Positions 1 through 7,820 of a DNA stretch of 15,930 nucleotides are shown piece after piece; positions within the stretch are counted from its first letter, which is position 1; every line of letters starts with the position of its first letter. This stretch comes from Desulfobacteraceae bacterium (GTDB lineage: Bacteria > Desulfobacterota > Desulfobacteria > Desulfobacterales > SG8-13). Location of the stretch: the NCBI GenBank assembly GCA_029287875.1, contig JARFQH010000209.1, positions 1 through 15,930 of the forward strand, given 5' to 3'. The translations under genes were made by a program, and so were the position numbers. Below the pieces are notes generated by a model. The model searched no databases and had not been told where the DNA came from. It worked only from the letters and a program-made list of their open reading frames with translations.

Positions 1-163
1 GCATAAAATATTGTCAGAAAATAAAGGACCAAGCCGAGAATTTCTTAATATTCTTGATGTGTGAAGTCGTCGGAACTTCACAAAAGACTGGTGCTGACGC
101 TCACTTCCGCATCCGTGAAGCCGCTGAAAATGTTGAAAAACTTTTTCTTTTTTTAGCCTGTGA

Positions 164-192
164 AAACTAAATAAATCGTCCGGAGGTGTCAA
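164..192 (-). promoter_or_regulatory. possible sigma-70 promoter pointing left
   Basis: On the minus strand TTGACA (192-187) is followed after a 17-base spacer by TAGTTT (169-164). The -35 is a perfect match and the -10 matches at the key first, second and last positions. It would drive a gene to the left of the window. No start codon with a long frame follows inside the window, so this rests on the hexamers alone. Confidence 0.3.
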
Positions 193-232
193 TTAAAATC
201 TGCTAAGATCTTTCGGCCTGGAGGAATGGTGC

Positions 233-285
233 AGAGGCGTACGGTTGTGTAACACAATCCCATCCCACAGACCTGCTACGCCTTT
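233..285. repeat. two-level hairpin element downstream of nuoN
   Basis: Arms 235-241 (AGGCGTA) and 277-283 (TACGCCT) are perfect complements, and can be extended by one GU and one AU pair to 233/285. Inside, GGTTGTG (243-249) pairs with CACAATCC (253-260) around a TAA loop, with one bulged base. It lies about 50 bases past the nuoN stop. It could be a 3' stabilising structure of the nuo mRNA or a small dispersed repeat. There is only a four-T run after it on the plus strand and none on the minus strand, so I do not call it a terminator. Confidence 0.35.
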
Positions 286-333
286 TGAAAGTATGACGCC
301 GAAATTCGAAAAAGGACGATTGATTGACGGAAA

Positions 334-1752
334 CTAAATGATGAAACGGGCCGCCGCCCGCGCCAGCGCGATGACATAAGTGGGGAAGACGCCGATCACC
401 ACCATCGCCGTCACCAGGGTGCCGGTCAAAAGCTTGACGGGCGGCGAAACGGACAGGGCCGGCAGATCGTTTGGCGGTTCGAGCAGGTAAGCCGGTTTGA
501 TGACCAGCATGTAGTAGTAAAGCGAGATGACCACGTTGATCATGGCGATCAGCACGAGGGTGAAGTAGCCTTGCTGCATGGCGGCGATAAAGACCAGCAG
601 CTTACCGGTAAAGCCGATGGTCGGTGGGATGCCGGCCAGACCGAACAACGCCAGCATCAGGGCCATGGCCAGCAGCGGCGAGCGCCGGTGCAGCCCGGCC
701 AGTTGATCGATCTGCAGGCTGCCGCCGCCTCCGGCCACCTTGACCAAAACCAGAAAACAGGTGAATTTCATCAACATCAGTGACAGCGCATAGAAGATGG
801 TCGCCGTATAACCCGCCGCGTCCATGCACAGAATCCCGATGAGCACGTAGCCGGCATGGGCGATGCTCGAATAGGCCATCAGCCGGTTGAAGTCTTTCTG
901 AGCGACGGCCGCCAGGTTGCCGACGGTCATGGAAACAATGGCGAGCGCCACCAGCGCCTGCGCGACGTAGGTGCTGCCGCCGCTGCCCACCGCGACGAAC
1001 CGCATCAGGATCGCAACGGCCGCCACTTTTGACGCCGAGGCAATAAAGGCCGCCACCTGGTTGGGAGCACCCTGGTAGACATCCGGCGCCCAGAAATGAA
1101 AAGGAAACACCGCCAGTTTGAAGAAAAATCCACCCAGGCTCAACAACAGGCCGATGACGACCAACGGCCGATCGATCACGGCGGGGAGCGCCTGGACCAG
1201 TTCGCTCAGGTAGACAGCCTTGACAGAGCCATAAAGGACAGCCAGGCCAAAGAGCATGACGGCCGAGGCGCAGACGCCGACCAGGAAGTACTTGAGGGTC
1301 GCTTCGAGTCCGATTTCCTGCCGCCGCTGCAGGGCCACCAGGATATAGAGCGAATAGCTGCTGAGCTCCAGGGCGACGTATATGGTCAAAAGGTGTACCG
1401 CGCTGACCAGCATCATCATGGCCAGGGTGGAGGTAAAGAGCAGCAGATAGAACTCGGGATGGAACTTCCGGTTGACGCCCCCGAGGTTGGTACAGATGCA
1501 GACAACCAGGAACAGCCCCATGGACAGCATGGTTTTGAAAACCTGGGAATAGAGGTCCACCCGATAGGTCCCGCTAAAGAGCACACCGTCCGACCGTACA
1601 CCGGCCAGGCAGACGACCATGCCCAAGGCCGCCAGAACAAGGGCCGTAAAATATTCATGCCGGGAGCCGGAGGCCGGCCGCATGGCCATAATCGTAAAAA
1701 CGACCACCGCTAAGAAAAAGTAAAGTTCAGGACCGAAGAGAAGCCATTGCAT
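334..1752 (-). CDS. nuoN: NADH-quinone oxidoreductase subunit N
   Basis: Antiporter-like membrane subunit of complex I, 472 residues, close to the usual length, about 14 membrane segments. It is thought to form one of the proton channels of the membrane arm. Conserved charges are present: Glu129 in the TM5 motif (ALELSSYSLY), Lys212 in TM7 (FFFKLAVFPFHFWAPDVYQG), Lys242 in TM8 and Lys384 in TM12 (FTGKLLVF). I chose the ATG at 1752-1750 because the family N-terminus (MQWLLFGPEL) begins there and because it overlaps the nuoM TGA by one base (TGATG), a coupling arrangement. The frame stays open far upstream to 2541, but that stretch is antisense-frame noise over nuoM. It is the last gene of the operon. 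Confidence 0.96.
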   Translation of the reverse strand: MQWLLFGPELYFFLAVVVFTIMAMRPASGSRHEYFTALVLAALGMVVCLAGVRSDGVLFSGTYRVDLYSQVFKTMLSMGLFLVVCICTNLGGVNRKFHPEFYLLLFTSTLAMMMLVSAVHLLTIYVALELSSYSLYILVALQRRQEIGLEATLKYFLVGVCASAVMLFGLAVLYGSVKAVYLSELVQALPAVIDRPLVVIGLLLSLGGFFFKLAVFPFHFWAPDVYQGAPNQVAAFIASASKVAAVAILMRFVAVGSGGSTYVAQALVALAIVSMTVGNLAAVAQKDFNRLMAYSSIAHAGYVLIGILCMDAAGYTATIFYALSLMLMKFTCFLVLVKVAGGGGSLQIDQLAGLHRRSPLLAMALMLALFGLAGIPPTIGFTGKLLVFIAAMQQGYFTLVLIAMINVVISLYYYMLVIKPAYLLEPPNDLPALSVSPPVKLLTGTLVTAMVVIGVFPTYVIALARAAARFII

Positions 1753-3230
1753 CAGGGTAACCCGTTGACGAAAGGAATGGATGCCGTGTCGATCATGTCG
1801 AACATGAGAGACGGATAGATACCGAAAATCACGATGACCGCCACCAGAATGATGCGCGGTATTCCGAGGACGGGAGTGATGTCGGAAAGCTGGGCAAATT
1901 TTTCGTTGCGCGGCCCGTAAAAAGCTTTCTGGACCACCCGCAGCATGAACAACGCGCTGATCACCAGTGCAGCAACGGCCATGGCACCGCGGACCGGATA
2001 GACCCTGAAGGAGGAGATAAAAACCAGCAGTTCTCCCCAGAAACTGGCGAGGAACGGCACGCCGATTCCGGTCAGAGCCGCAATGATGAAGTAACCCGAG
2101 GCGACCGGCATGATGCGGCTCAACCCACCGAGTTCCCCGATCATCCGGGTGTGCGTGCGATCGTAGATGTAGCCGACGGAAGAAAAGAGGAGTGCCGTCA
2201 TGACGCCGTGAGCAAACATCTGAAAAACCGCACCGTTCAAACCGTCCACGGTCACGGTGGCCAATCCGAGGCCGACGATGCCCATATGCGACACACTCGA
2301 ATAGCCGATCACGAATTTGAGATCGGTCTGCTTCAAGCCCACCAAAGCACCGTAAACAATGCCGACCGCGGCCAGTAGGGCCATAAGCTGGGCCCAGTAC
2401 TGCCAGCCTTGCGGGCAGAGGAACATACCGATCCGCAGTATGCCGAAGGCTCCGATTTTCATCAATACGCCGGCATGGATCATGCTCACGCCGGTCGGTG
2501 CGGCCACGTGTCCGACCGGTGACCAGGTGTGAAACGGCCACACGCCGGCCAGAATACCGAACCCAATGTAGAAGAGTAGAAAAGCGAATTTCTGCTGAAA
2601 CGGAGTGAACAGGCCCGGTTGCATCAATTCCACCAAATTAAAGGTGTTCAGGCCCGATTGCACGAAGAGGTAAATCATTCCCGGCAGAATCAGGGCGCTG
2701 CCGGCCAGAAGGTACAGGGTCAACTTCATGGCCCCGTACTCCTTGCGGGTGCTGCCCCAGACCGCAATCAGCAGGTACATCGGAAAAAGGGAGACGTCGT
2801 ACCAAATAAAAATGAAAAACAGGTCGAAACTCATGAAGAGGCCGAAGACCCCGGCCACCAGCAGGAAGGTGAGCGCAAAGAACTCTTTGACCCGGTATTC
2901 CAACTCCCACATGGTCAGGACAGCCGTAAAAAACACGATGCCGGTGAGAAGCAGCATGGGCAGGCTGAAGCCGTCTGCCGCATTGAAGTAAGTGATTCCC
3001 AGCGACGGCTCCCACGACAGTTTCTCGGCAAACTGCAGGCCGCCGCGGCCTTTATCGTAAGCAAAGAAGAGATAAGTGGAAAGAATCAGGGTTATACCGG
3101 AGCATACCGCACTGACCCACTTGATGGCCGTCTGGCGCTCCTCGGGGATGAACAGAATCATCAGCAATCCGATGACGCAACTCAGGAGAATGGCGGTCAG
3201 ATATGGGAAGTCGGCATATGCTGTAAGCAT
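1752..3230 (-). CDS. nuoM: NADH-quinone oxidoreductase subunit M
   Basis: Antiporter-like membrane subunit of complex I, 492 residues, about 14 membrane segments. The family is clear from the TM7-TM8 region (PFHTW, then HVAAPT and AGVLMKIGAFG) and from GELLVF in TM12 (Glu400). Two canonical charges differ. The TM5 glutamate (E. coli Glu144) is Asp145 (WYDVSLFPMY), and the TM7 lysine (E. coli Lys234) is replaced by Leu227 in FGILAGVWPFH. Lys258 in TM8 is kept. I place the start at the ATG 3230-3228, which has AGGA ten bases upstream. An in-frame TTG at 3239 is possible but sits only one base from that AGGA. An 87-base spacer separates it from nuoL. It belongs to a NuoM subgroup whose pumping residues should be checked. 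Confidence 0.95.
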   Translation of the reverse strand: MLTAYADFPYLTAILLSCVIGLLMILFIPEERQTAIKWVSAVCSGITLILSTYLFFAYDKGRGGLQFAEKLSWEPSLGITYFNAADGFSLPMLLLTGIVFFTAVLTMWELEYRVKEFFALTFLLVAGVFGLFMSFDLFFIFIWYDVSLFPMYLLIAVWGSTRKEYGAMKLTLYLLAGSALILPGMIYLFVQSGLNTFNLVELMQPGLFTPFQQKFAFLLFYIGFGILAGVWPFHTWSPVGHVAAPTGVSMIHAGVLMKIGAFGILRIGMFLCPQGWQYWAQLMALLAAVGIVYGALVGLKQTDLKFVIGYSSVSHMGIVGLGLATVTVDGLNGAVFQMFAHGVMTALLFSSVGYIYDRTHTRMIGELGGLSRIMPVASGYFIIAALTGIGVPFLASFWGELLVFISSFRVYPVRGAMAVAALVISALFMLRVVQKAFYGPRNEKFAQLSDITPVLGIPRIILVAVIVIFGIYPSLMFDMIDTASIPFVNGLP

Positions 3231-3317
3231 GTCAAACAAATCCTGTGTGTCAATCGTGTCCGTTAGCCCGTCTGCCGTTCGCGTCTTTTATCCGGCAAAC
3301 CGTCCGGGGGGGCTGTC

Positions 3318-5207
3318 TCAAAAAATAAAAAACATCCCCAGCAGCACCATTACCACGAATATGATCAGCAGCCGGTACTGGATCATTCCGGTGTGCAGAA
3401 AGGCAACCCGTCGTCCGGTGCTAACCGTGCCGCGGCTGAGTCCGTCGATGCCGCCGTCGATGACTTTCTGATCGTTCTGAGCGCACAGGGCGGCAATTCC
3501 CCGGTAAACGAACCGGTCCAGGACAAACCGATAGAAGCGATCGATGTACCAGCGTTCGGCAAAAAAGTCGTTGAGCCACGGAATCCGCTCCACAAACCCC
3601 ACCTGGTCGGCCCCGCGACGGCCGAATTCAAACCAGGACAGTCCCAAGGCGATTGCAGCCAGCCCCAGGGAGGCGAAGAGCACCCAGGTGTGACCGCCCG
3701 CCGGCTCGACGACCGCCCGGCCGCGGGCCAGAAAATGTTCCAGGGGCGCCTCGAAAAATCCCAACAAAAGCGTGACGGCCGAGAGAACGATCAGCGGCCA
3801 GTTCATCAAACGATCCGAGGTGCGGTCGGCGTGGTTGTCTTCCCCATGTTGCACCTTCACCTCATCTACGGTTCTCGGAAACAAGATGATAAAAATCAGA
3901 CGGAAGGTGTAGTAGGCGGTCAAGAATACGCCCACCAAACCGGTTGCCACCCAAATCGGATTCGGCCGGTCGGCCAGCACACCGAGAATCAACTCTTTGC
4001 TGAAAAAACCGGAGAGGGGCGGCAGACCAACCAAAGCCGCCGCCCCGATAACCATGCAGACCATCGGTATCATCAAGCTGCGGCCGCCACGTCGGCCGAT
4101 CTCGACCATGTCGTTGGTGCCGAAGTGGTGGATGAAGACGCCGGAGCAGAGAAAGAGCATGGCCTTGAAACCGGCGTGGGTGGTCAGATGAAAGACCCCG
4201 GCAAAAAATCCCCCTGCCGCCAGCCCCATGATCATGTAACCGAGTTGGCTGATGGTGGAATAGGCCCAGACCCGCTTGATGTCGCGGCTGACCATGGCCA
4301 TGGTGGAAGCCGCCACCATGCTGATCGTGCCGATGAACAGAAAAACGGCCATCGCGGTCGCGGAGTGACTGAAAAGCGGGAACAAGCGCGCGAAGAGGTA
4401 GACGCCCGCGGCCACCATGGTGGCCGAGTGGAGCAGAGCGCTCACGGGGGTCGGGCCTTCCATGGCGTCCGGCAGCCAGGTCAGGAGCGGGAATTGGGCG
4501 CTCTTGCCGATGATGCCGCCGAAAATCAACAGAGACGAGACTGTGAGAAGGATCGGCGACATGCTTTCTGCCGGTGCCGGGCCGTTCAGTTCCATGATGT
4601 CCAGGTTGCCGAAGTGAATCAGAAGCAGCAGCAGGCCGAGGAAAAAGGCCACGTCGCCAAAACGGGTCATGACGAAAGCCTTCTTTCCGGCCTCGCTGGC
4701 ACTGAACTTTTCATACCAGAAGCCGATCAGAAGATAGGAAGCCAATCCCACCAGTTCCCAGAAGATGTAGAGTTGAATGAGGGTCAGGGAGACGGTCAAC
4801 GACGTCATGGCCCAGGCGAACAAAGACATGAAGGCATAATAGCGCCAGAATCCCGGGTCCCCGGCCATGTAGCCAAGAGAATAGACTTGGACGAGGAAGC
4901 AGATCACTGCCACAACGGTCAACATGAGCAGACTGACCGGATCGAGTAAAAATCCGAAAGGAATGGTGAGATCCCCGGATGCCACCCAACGAACCGTAAA
5001 ATGGATCGGTGTGGACATGTGCCAGTGCCTGATCAGCAGCCACACGGCGCTCAAAAGCGAGACCGATACGGCCGCAATCGATACGCCGGCAGCCTGGCGT
5101 GGATGCGGTCGCAAAAAAATCATGATCAGCGCGAAAGCAACCGCTGGCAGCCAGGTGGCCAGGGCCACCAGCGTCAGGGTTGGGAGAACGAATCCGGGTT
5201 CGGTCAT
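3318..5207 (-). CDS. nuoL: NADH-quinone oxidoreductase subunit L
   Basis: Distal antiporter-like subunit of complex I, 629 residues (E. coli 613), about 16 membrane segments including the C-terminal part that should make the lateral helix running along the membrane arm. Visible signatures are Glu151 in TM5 (FWELVGLASYLLIGFW), Lys235 in TM7 (GKSAQFPLLTWLPDAMEGPT) and His260 in TM8 (SALLHSATMVAAGVYL). These are the residues expected for proton transfer. The ATG at 5207 lies seven bases after the nuoK stop. The ribosome binding site is weak (only ATGATGG upstream), so coupling to nuoK is likely. All key residues are intact, unlike in the neighbouring NuoM. Confidence 0.97.
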   Translation of the reverse strand: MTEPGFVLPTLTLVALATWLPAVAFALIMIFLRPHPRQAAGVSIAAVSVSLLSAVWLLIRHWHMSTPIHFTVRWVASGDLTIPFGFLLDPVSLLMLTVVAVICFLVQVYSLGYMAGDPGFWRYYAFMSLFAWAMTSLTVSLTLIQLYIFWELVGLASYLLIGFWYEKFSASEAGKKAFVMTRFGDVAFFLGLLLLLIHFGNLDIMELNGPAPAESMSPILLTVSSLLIFGGIIGKSAQFPLLTWLPDAMEGPTPVSALLHSATMVAAGVYLFARLFPLFSHSATAMAVFLFIGTISMVAASTMAMVSRDIKRVWAYSTISQLGYMIMGLAAGGFFAGVFHLTTHAGFKAMLFLCSGVFIHHFGTNDMVEIGRRGGRSLMIPMVCMVIGAAALVGLPPLSGFFSKELILGVLADRPNPIWVATGLVGVFLTAYYTFRLIFIILFPRTVDEVKVQHGEDNHADRTSDRLMNWPLIVLSAVTLLLGFFEAPLEHFLARGRAVVEPAGGHTWVLFASLGLAAIALGLSWFEFGRRGADQVGFVERIPWLNDFFAERWYIDRFYRFVLDRFVYRGIAALCAQNDQKVIDGGIDGLSRGTVSTGRRVAFLHTGMIQYRLLIIFVVMVLLGMFFIF

Positions 5208-5214
5208 TTTGCCA

Positions 5215-5517
5215 TCATTTCAACAGATTGAAGTTGTTAGGATCAACAGAGCCCGTCCGGCGGTAAACGCCGATGATCAGAGCCAGACCGACCGATACTT
5301 CGGCGGCAGCCACCGCAAAAATAAACAGCACGAACACCTGGCCCTCCATATCGTGCCAGCGCAGAGCGGCCCCGACAAAGGCGATGGTGGCCGCATTCAA
5401 CATGATCTCGACGCCGAGCAGGATCATGATCAGGTTGCGCCGTGCCACCGCACATACGGTGCCGAGCAAGAAGAGCAGCCCGGATAGAACGAGCACATGT
5501 CCGAAGGATACGATCAT
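5215..5517 (-). CDS. nuoK: NADH-quinone oxidoreductase subunit K
   Basis: Small membrane subunit of complex I (ND4L homologue), 100 residues and three membrane helices, the standard length. The two buried glutamates needed for proton transfer are present: Glu37 in LLGVEIMLNA and Glu73 in VAAAEVSVGL, matching E. coli Glu36 and Glu72. The ATG overlaps the nuoJ stop by four bases (ATGA) and is preceded by a good GAGGGG ribosome binding site located in the nuoJ tail. It is followed by nuoL after seven bases. Confidence 0.97.
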   Translation of the reverse strand: MIVSFGHVLVLSGLLFLLGTVCAVARRNLIMILLGVEIMLNAATIAFVGAALRWHDMEGQVFVLFIFAVAAAEVSVGLALIIGVYRRTGSVDPNNFNLLK

Positions 5518-6041
5518 GGGTTCCCCTCGCTTTGCGGCGCGTCGCTTTTCCGTGACAGTTTACCCAAATAAAGGGCACCCACAAGAGCAATCAGCAGCAG
5601 TAAGGAAACGATTTCGATCGCCAGCCAGTGGTTTTCGAAAACAAAGCGTCCGAAATCCCGGGGTGTGGCCACAGCGCCGGTTAAAGGGGCGCGAGCACCG
5701 GGATCGGTTAAGATCAGAACGGTTCCGACGACCAGGTAAATGACGGCCATGACAGCGGCCGGTGCCCACTGACTGAGCGGGAACAGCTTCTCCAGCAGGT
5801 TCACGTCTCTGAGCATCATGATAATGAAAAGAAACAGCACCATGATGGCCCCGGCGTAAATGATCACCTCGAGAGCCGCCAGCAGCGGCGCACCGAACAG
5901 ATAAAACAGCAGCGCACTGCCGAAAAAAGAGACCACCAGGTAGATCACCGCATGCACCATGTTCCGCCGGGTGATCGCCAGCACCGTCGCGGCGACAATG
6001 ACAACCGCCAAAAGGTAGAATAGAATGGTGTAGAGCGTCAT
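5514..6041 (-). CDS. nuoJ: NADH-quinone oxidoreductase subunit J
   Basis: Membrane subunit of complex I (ND6 homologue), 175 residues, five predicted membrane helices. The conserved TM3 with its pi-bulge region is clear: APLLAALEVIIYAGAIMVLF, with Glu58 and Tyr62. The C-terminal tail after TM5 is short and hydrophilic. The start ATG at 6041 has GGGAG four bases upstream. Its stop overlaps the nuoK start. A 107-base non-coding spacer separates it from nuoI. Confidence 0.96.
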   Translation of the reverse strand: MTLYTILFYLLAVVIVAATVLAITRRNMVHAVIYLVVSFFGSALLFYLFGAPLLAALEVIIYAGAIMVLFLFIIMMLRDVNLLEKLFPLSQWAPAAVMAVIYLVVGTVLILTDPGARAPLTGAVATPRDFGRFVFENHWLAIEIVSLLLLIALVGALYLGKLSRKSDAPQSEGNP

Positions 6042-6148
6042 GAAACTCCCAACATCAAGAATGTCAAAAAATGACCTCGGTCCCTAACCGCGAACCGCAC
6101 AACAAATGATTTAGTGTCGGCCGGCCTTCGCGGCCCACCTTTCGCCGG

Positions 6149-6688
6149 TCACGGCATGTTGCTTCTTACATCCACCGGCTCGTCTTCCTTTACGTGGGTT
6201 CCCTTGCCGCCTTCACCGGTTATAACACCCGCATACTTGTAAAAATTGTATTGCGGGTCCTTTCCGCAATGATCCACCAGGAGATCTTCTTTCTCGTAAA
6301 CCAGAGTCAAAATGTCGCGCCGGCAGTTCTCGAAATCCGGTGTCAATTGAATCGCCGACGTCGGGCAGGCTTCTTCACACAGCCCGCAGTAAATACACCG
6401 CGCAAAGTTGATCCTAAACCAGGCGGCATACCGGCGGCCGTCCTCTCTTTCAGCCGATTGCATAGAGATGCAGCTGACCGGACAGGCCGCCGAGCAGAGA
6501 TAGCAGGCCACGCAACGTTCACCGCCATCGGGATCTCGCGTCAGGACGATGCGGGCCCGGCTGCGAGCCGGCAGCGGCCTCTTATACTCCGGGTACTGCT
6601 CGGTGATCGGCTTGCGAAAAAGGTGTTTGAAGGTGAGCGCAAAGCCGGCTGCCAGCGCTGTTATGGCTTCCCATGCATTGTTCATCAT
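6149..6688 (-). CDS. nuoI: NADH-quinone oxidoreductase subunit I, 8Fe ferredoxin-like
   Basis: Peripheral-arm subunit that carries clusters N6a and N6b and passes electrons from NuoG towards N2 in the NuoB domain. It has 179 residues. Two CxxCxxCxxxCP motifs are intact: Cys59-62-65-69 (CVACYLCSAACP) and Cys98-101-104-108 (CIYCGLCEEACP). The N-terminal part is an amphipathic helix region with GFALTFKHLF, as in other NuoI that rest on NuoH. Two adjacent ATG codons (6688 and 6685) could start it, with AGG four or seven bases upstream. It is separated from nuoH by a 103-base spacer containing short direct repeats. Confidence 0.97.
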   Translation of the reverse strand: MMNNAWEAITALAAGFALTFKHLFRKPITEQYPEYKRPLPARSRARIVLTRDPDGGERCVACYLCSAACPVSCISMQSAEREDGRRYAAWFRINFARCIYCGLCEEACPTSAIQLTPDFENCRRDILTLVYEKEDLLVDHCGKDPQYNFYKYAGVITGEGGKGTHVKEDEPVDVRSNMP

Positions 6689-6694
6689 AATACC

Positions 6695-6731
6695 TGGTTG
6701 AGCGGTTCAGGGTTCAACGTTCCGGGTTGAA
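6695..6731. repeat. degenerate GGTTSA direct repeats in the nuoH-nuoI spacer
   Basis: Hexamers GGTTGA, GGTTCA, GGTTCA and GGTTGA start at 6696, 6704, 6711 and 6725, so they follow a rough 7-base spacing with one doubled step. On the coding (minus) strand they read as TSAACC. They lie just upstream of the nuoI ribosome binding site. Function unknown; possibly a slipped-strand or dispersed intergenic repeat. Confidence 0.45.
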
Positions 6732-6791
6732 AAGCCCTTAAACAGCTCGTGTGAAACTTAACGGTACTAAACCCCCATGGTCAATATCCGG

Positions 6792-7778
6792 CTAAATCAA
6801 CAAAACCGCTCCCGTTATCAGAATGTTGAGCAGTGCCGCGGGTATGAGAACTTTCCAACCGATGGCCATCAGCTGATCGTATCGTAGACGCGGCAGCGTT
6901 CCCCGGATCCAAATCATCAACAGGGAAATAGCGATTATTTTCAATAGGAGCCATATCCAGGGTGGTAATAGGGGGCCGTGCCAGCCGCCCAAGAAAAATA
7001 CCGCCAAAAGGGCGCCGAAGACCTGCATGTGGACATACTCCCCCAGGAAAAAGAGGCCGAAGCGCATGCCGCTGTACTCCATGTGGTAGCCGGCGCCTAG
7101 TTCGTTCTCGGCCTCGGGCAGGTCGAACGGGATGCGCTTGCTCTCCGCCATGGCCGCTATGAAGAAAATGACAAAAGATATCGGCTGGACCAAGATAAAT
7201 GGATAGGGCTCTTGGGCATTGACGATATCGACCAGGCTCAACGAGCGGGCGTACATGACCACCGGGACCAGTGACAGCCCGAGGGCCAGCTCGTAGCTGA
7301 TCATCTGAGCGGCACCGCGTATGCCGCCCAAAAGGCTGAACTTGGAGTTGGACGCCCACCCACCCAGCGTGACTCCATAGACTTCCAAGGATGACAGCGC
7401 AAACACGAACAACAGGCCGACATTGATATCGGAAATCACCAAGGGAATCTTTTGACCCCAGAGAGTGATGTCAGTACCGAAGGGAACGACGCCGAACATG
7501 AGCAGGGCCGTACCGGCCACGATCGCCGGAGCCAACAGAAAGATAAGCCGATCGGCCTCGGCCGGAACCGTGTCCTCCTTGGCGATCAATTTGACAGCGT
7601 CCGCGATCGGCTGAAGCAGGCCGAACTTTCCAGCCCGGTTAGGCCCGTAACGGATCTGCAGCCTCGCCAGAAACTTGCGCTCCAGCCATACGAGGTAGGA
7701 AGCCAGCAGGAGCAACACCACAAGCACCACTGCCAGCTTGACCAATAAGACGATGATTCCGACAATCCACATTGACAT
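6792..7778 (-). CDS. nuoH: NADH-quinone oxidoreductase subunit H
   Basis: Membrane subunit (ND1 homologue) that joins the two arms and forms much of the quinone chamber; eight membrane helices. Signatures: ERKFLARLQIRYGPNRAG (33-50), LLQPIADAVKLIAKED (54-69), and the acidic matrix loop AESKRIPFDLPEAENELGAG (211-230) followed by YHMEYSGMRFG. I place the start at the ATG 7778, which gives MSMWIVGIIVLLVK and 328 residues, the usual length. An in-frame TTG at 7808, with GGA three bases upstream, would add ten hydrophilic residues. The ribosome binding site for the ATG is distant (AGGA about 15 bases upstream), so the start is the least certain part. Confidence 0.95.
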   Translation of the reverse strand: MSMWIVGIIVLLVKLAVVLVVLLLLASYLVWLERKFLARLQIRYGPNRAGKFGLLQPIADAVKLIAKEDTVPAEADRLIFLLAPAIVAGTALLMFGVVPFGTDITLWGQKIPLVISDINVGLLFVFALSSLEVYGVTLGGWASNSKFSLLGGIRGAAQMISYELALGLSLVPVVMYARSLSLVDIVNAQEPYPFILVQPISFVIFFIAAMAESKRIPFDLPEAENELGAGYHMEYSGMRFGLFFLGEYVHMQVFGALLAVFFLGGWHGPLLPPWIWLLLKIIAISLLMIWIRGTLPRLRYDQLMAIGWKVLIPAALLNILITGAVLLI

Positions 7779-7820
7779 AGTAATTCGACTACTTCCTATA
7801 TTCCCCAAAGATCCGTCGGG

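Larger units (their letters stand above)
1..333. other. intergenic region downstream of nuoN
   Basis: I see no convincing gene here. A plus-strand frame stays open from the left edge to a TAA at 168-170 (about 55 codons). It could be the tail of a gene entering the window, but I recognise nothing in its translation and codon use does not clearly support it. A 7-bp perfect inverted repeat lies at 60-66/76-82. A two-level hairpin lies at 233-285. A promoter-like pair pointing left lies at 164-192. No hairpin followed by a U tract is visible just after the nuoN stop, so the end of the nuo transcript is not obvious. Confidence 0.5.

Noticed and set aside
3..170. Open plus-strand frame from the left edge as the tail of a gene
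   Set aside because: Only about 55 codons, no recognised family, no codon-use signal; kept only as a remark in the intergenic entry.
220..290. tRNA gene or group II intron end
   Set aside because: The hairpins do not form a cloverleaf, there is no T-loop sequence, and no domain V consensus is present.
1753..2541. Minus-strand frame that extends nuoN upstream to 735 codons
   Set aside because: It overlaps nuoM in another frame, its translation is Arg/His-rich without family similarity, and NuoN clearly begins at the ATG 1752.
3393..4949. 518-codon plus-strand frame antisense to nuoL
   Set aside because: Translation is rich in Gln, His, Gly and Asp with no domain and lies wholly over nuoL with its intact motifs; long antisense frames are common in GC-rich genes.
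6066..6090. Possible terminator between nuoI and nuoJ (GACCGAGGTC followed by six Ts on the minus strand)
   Set aside because: The inverted repeat has only a two-base gap, so the stable stem is about three pairs; too weak, and it would split the operon.
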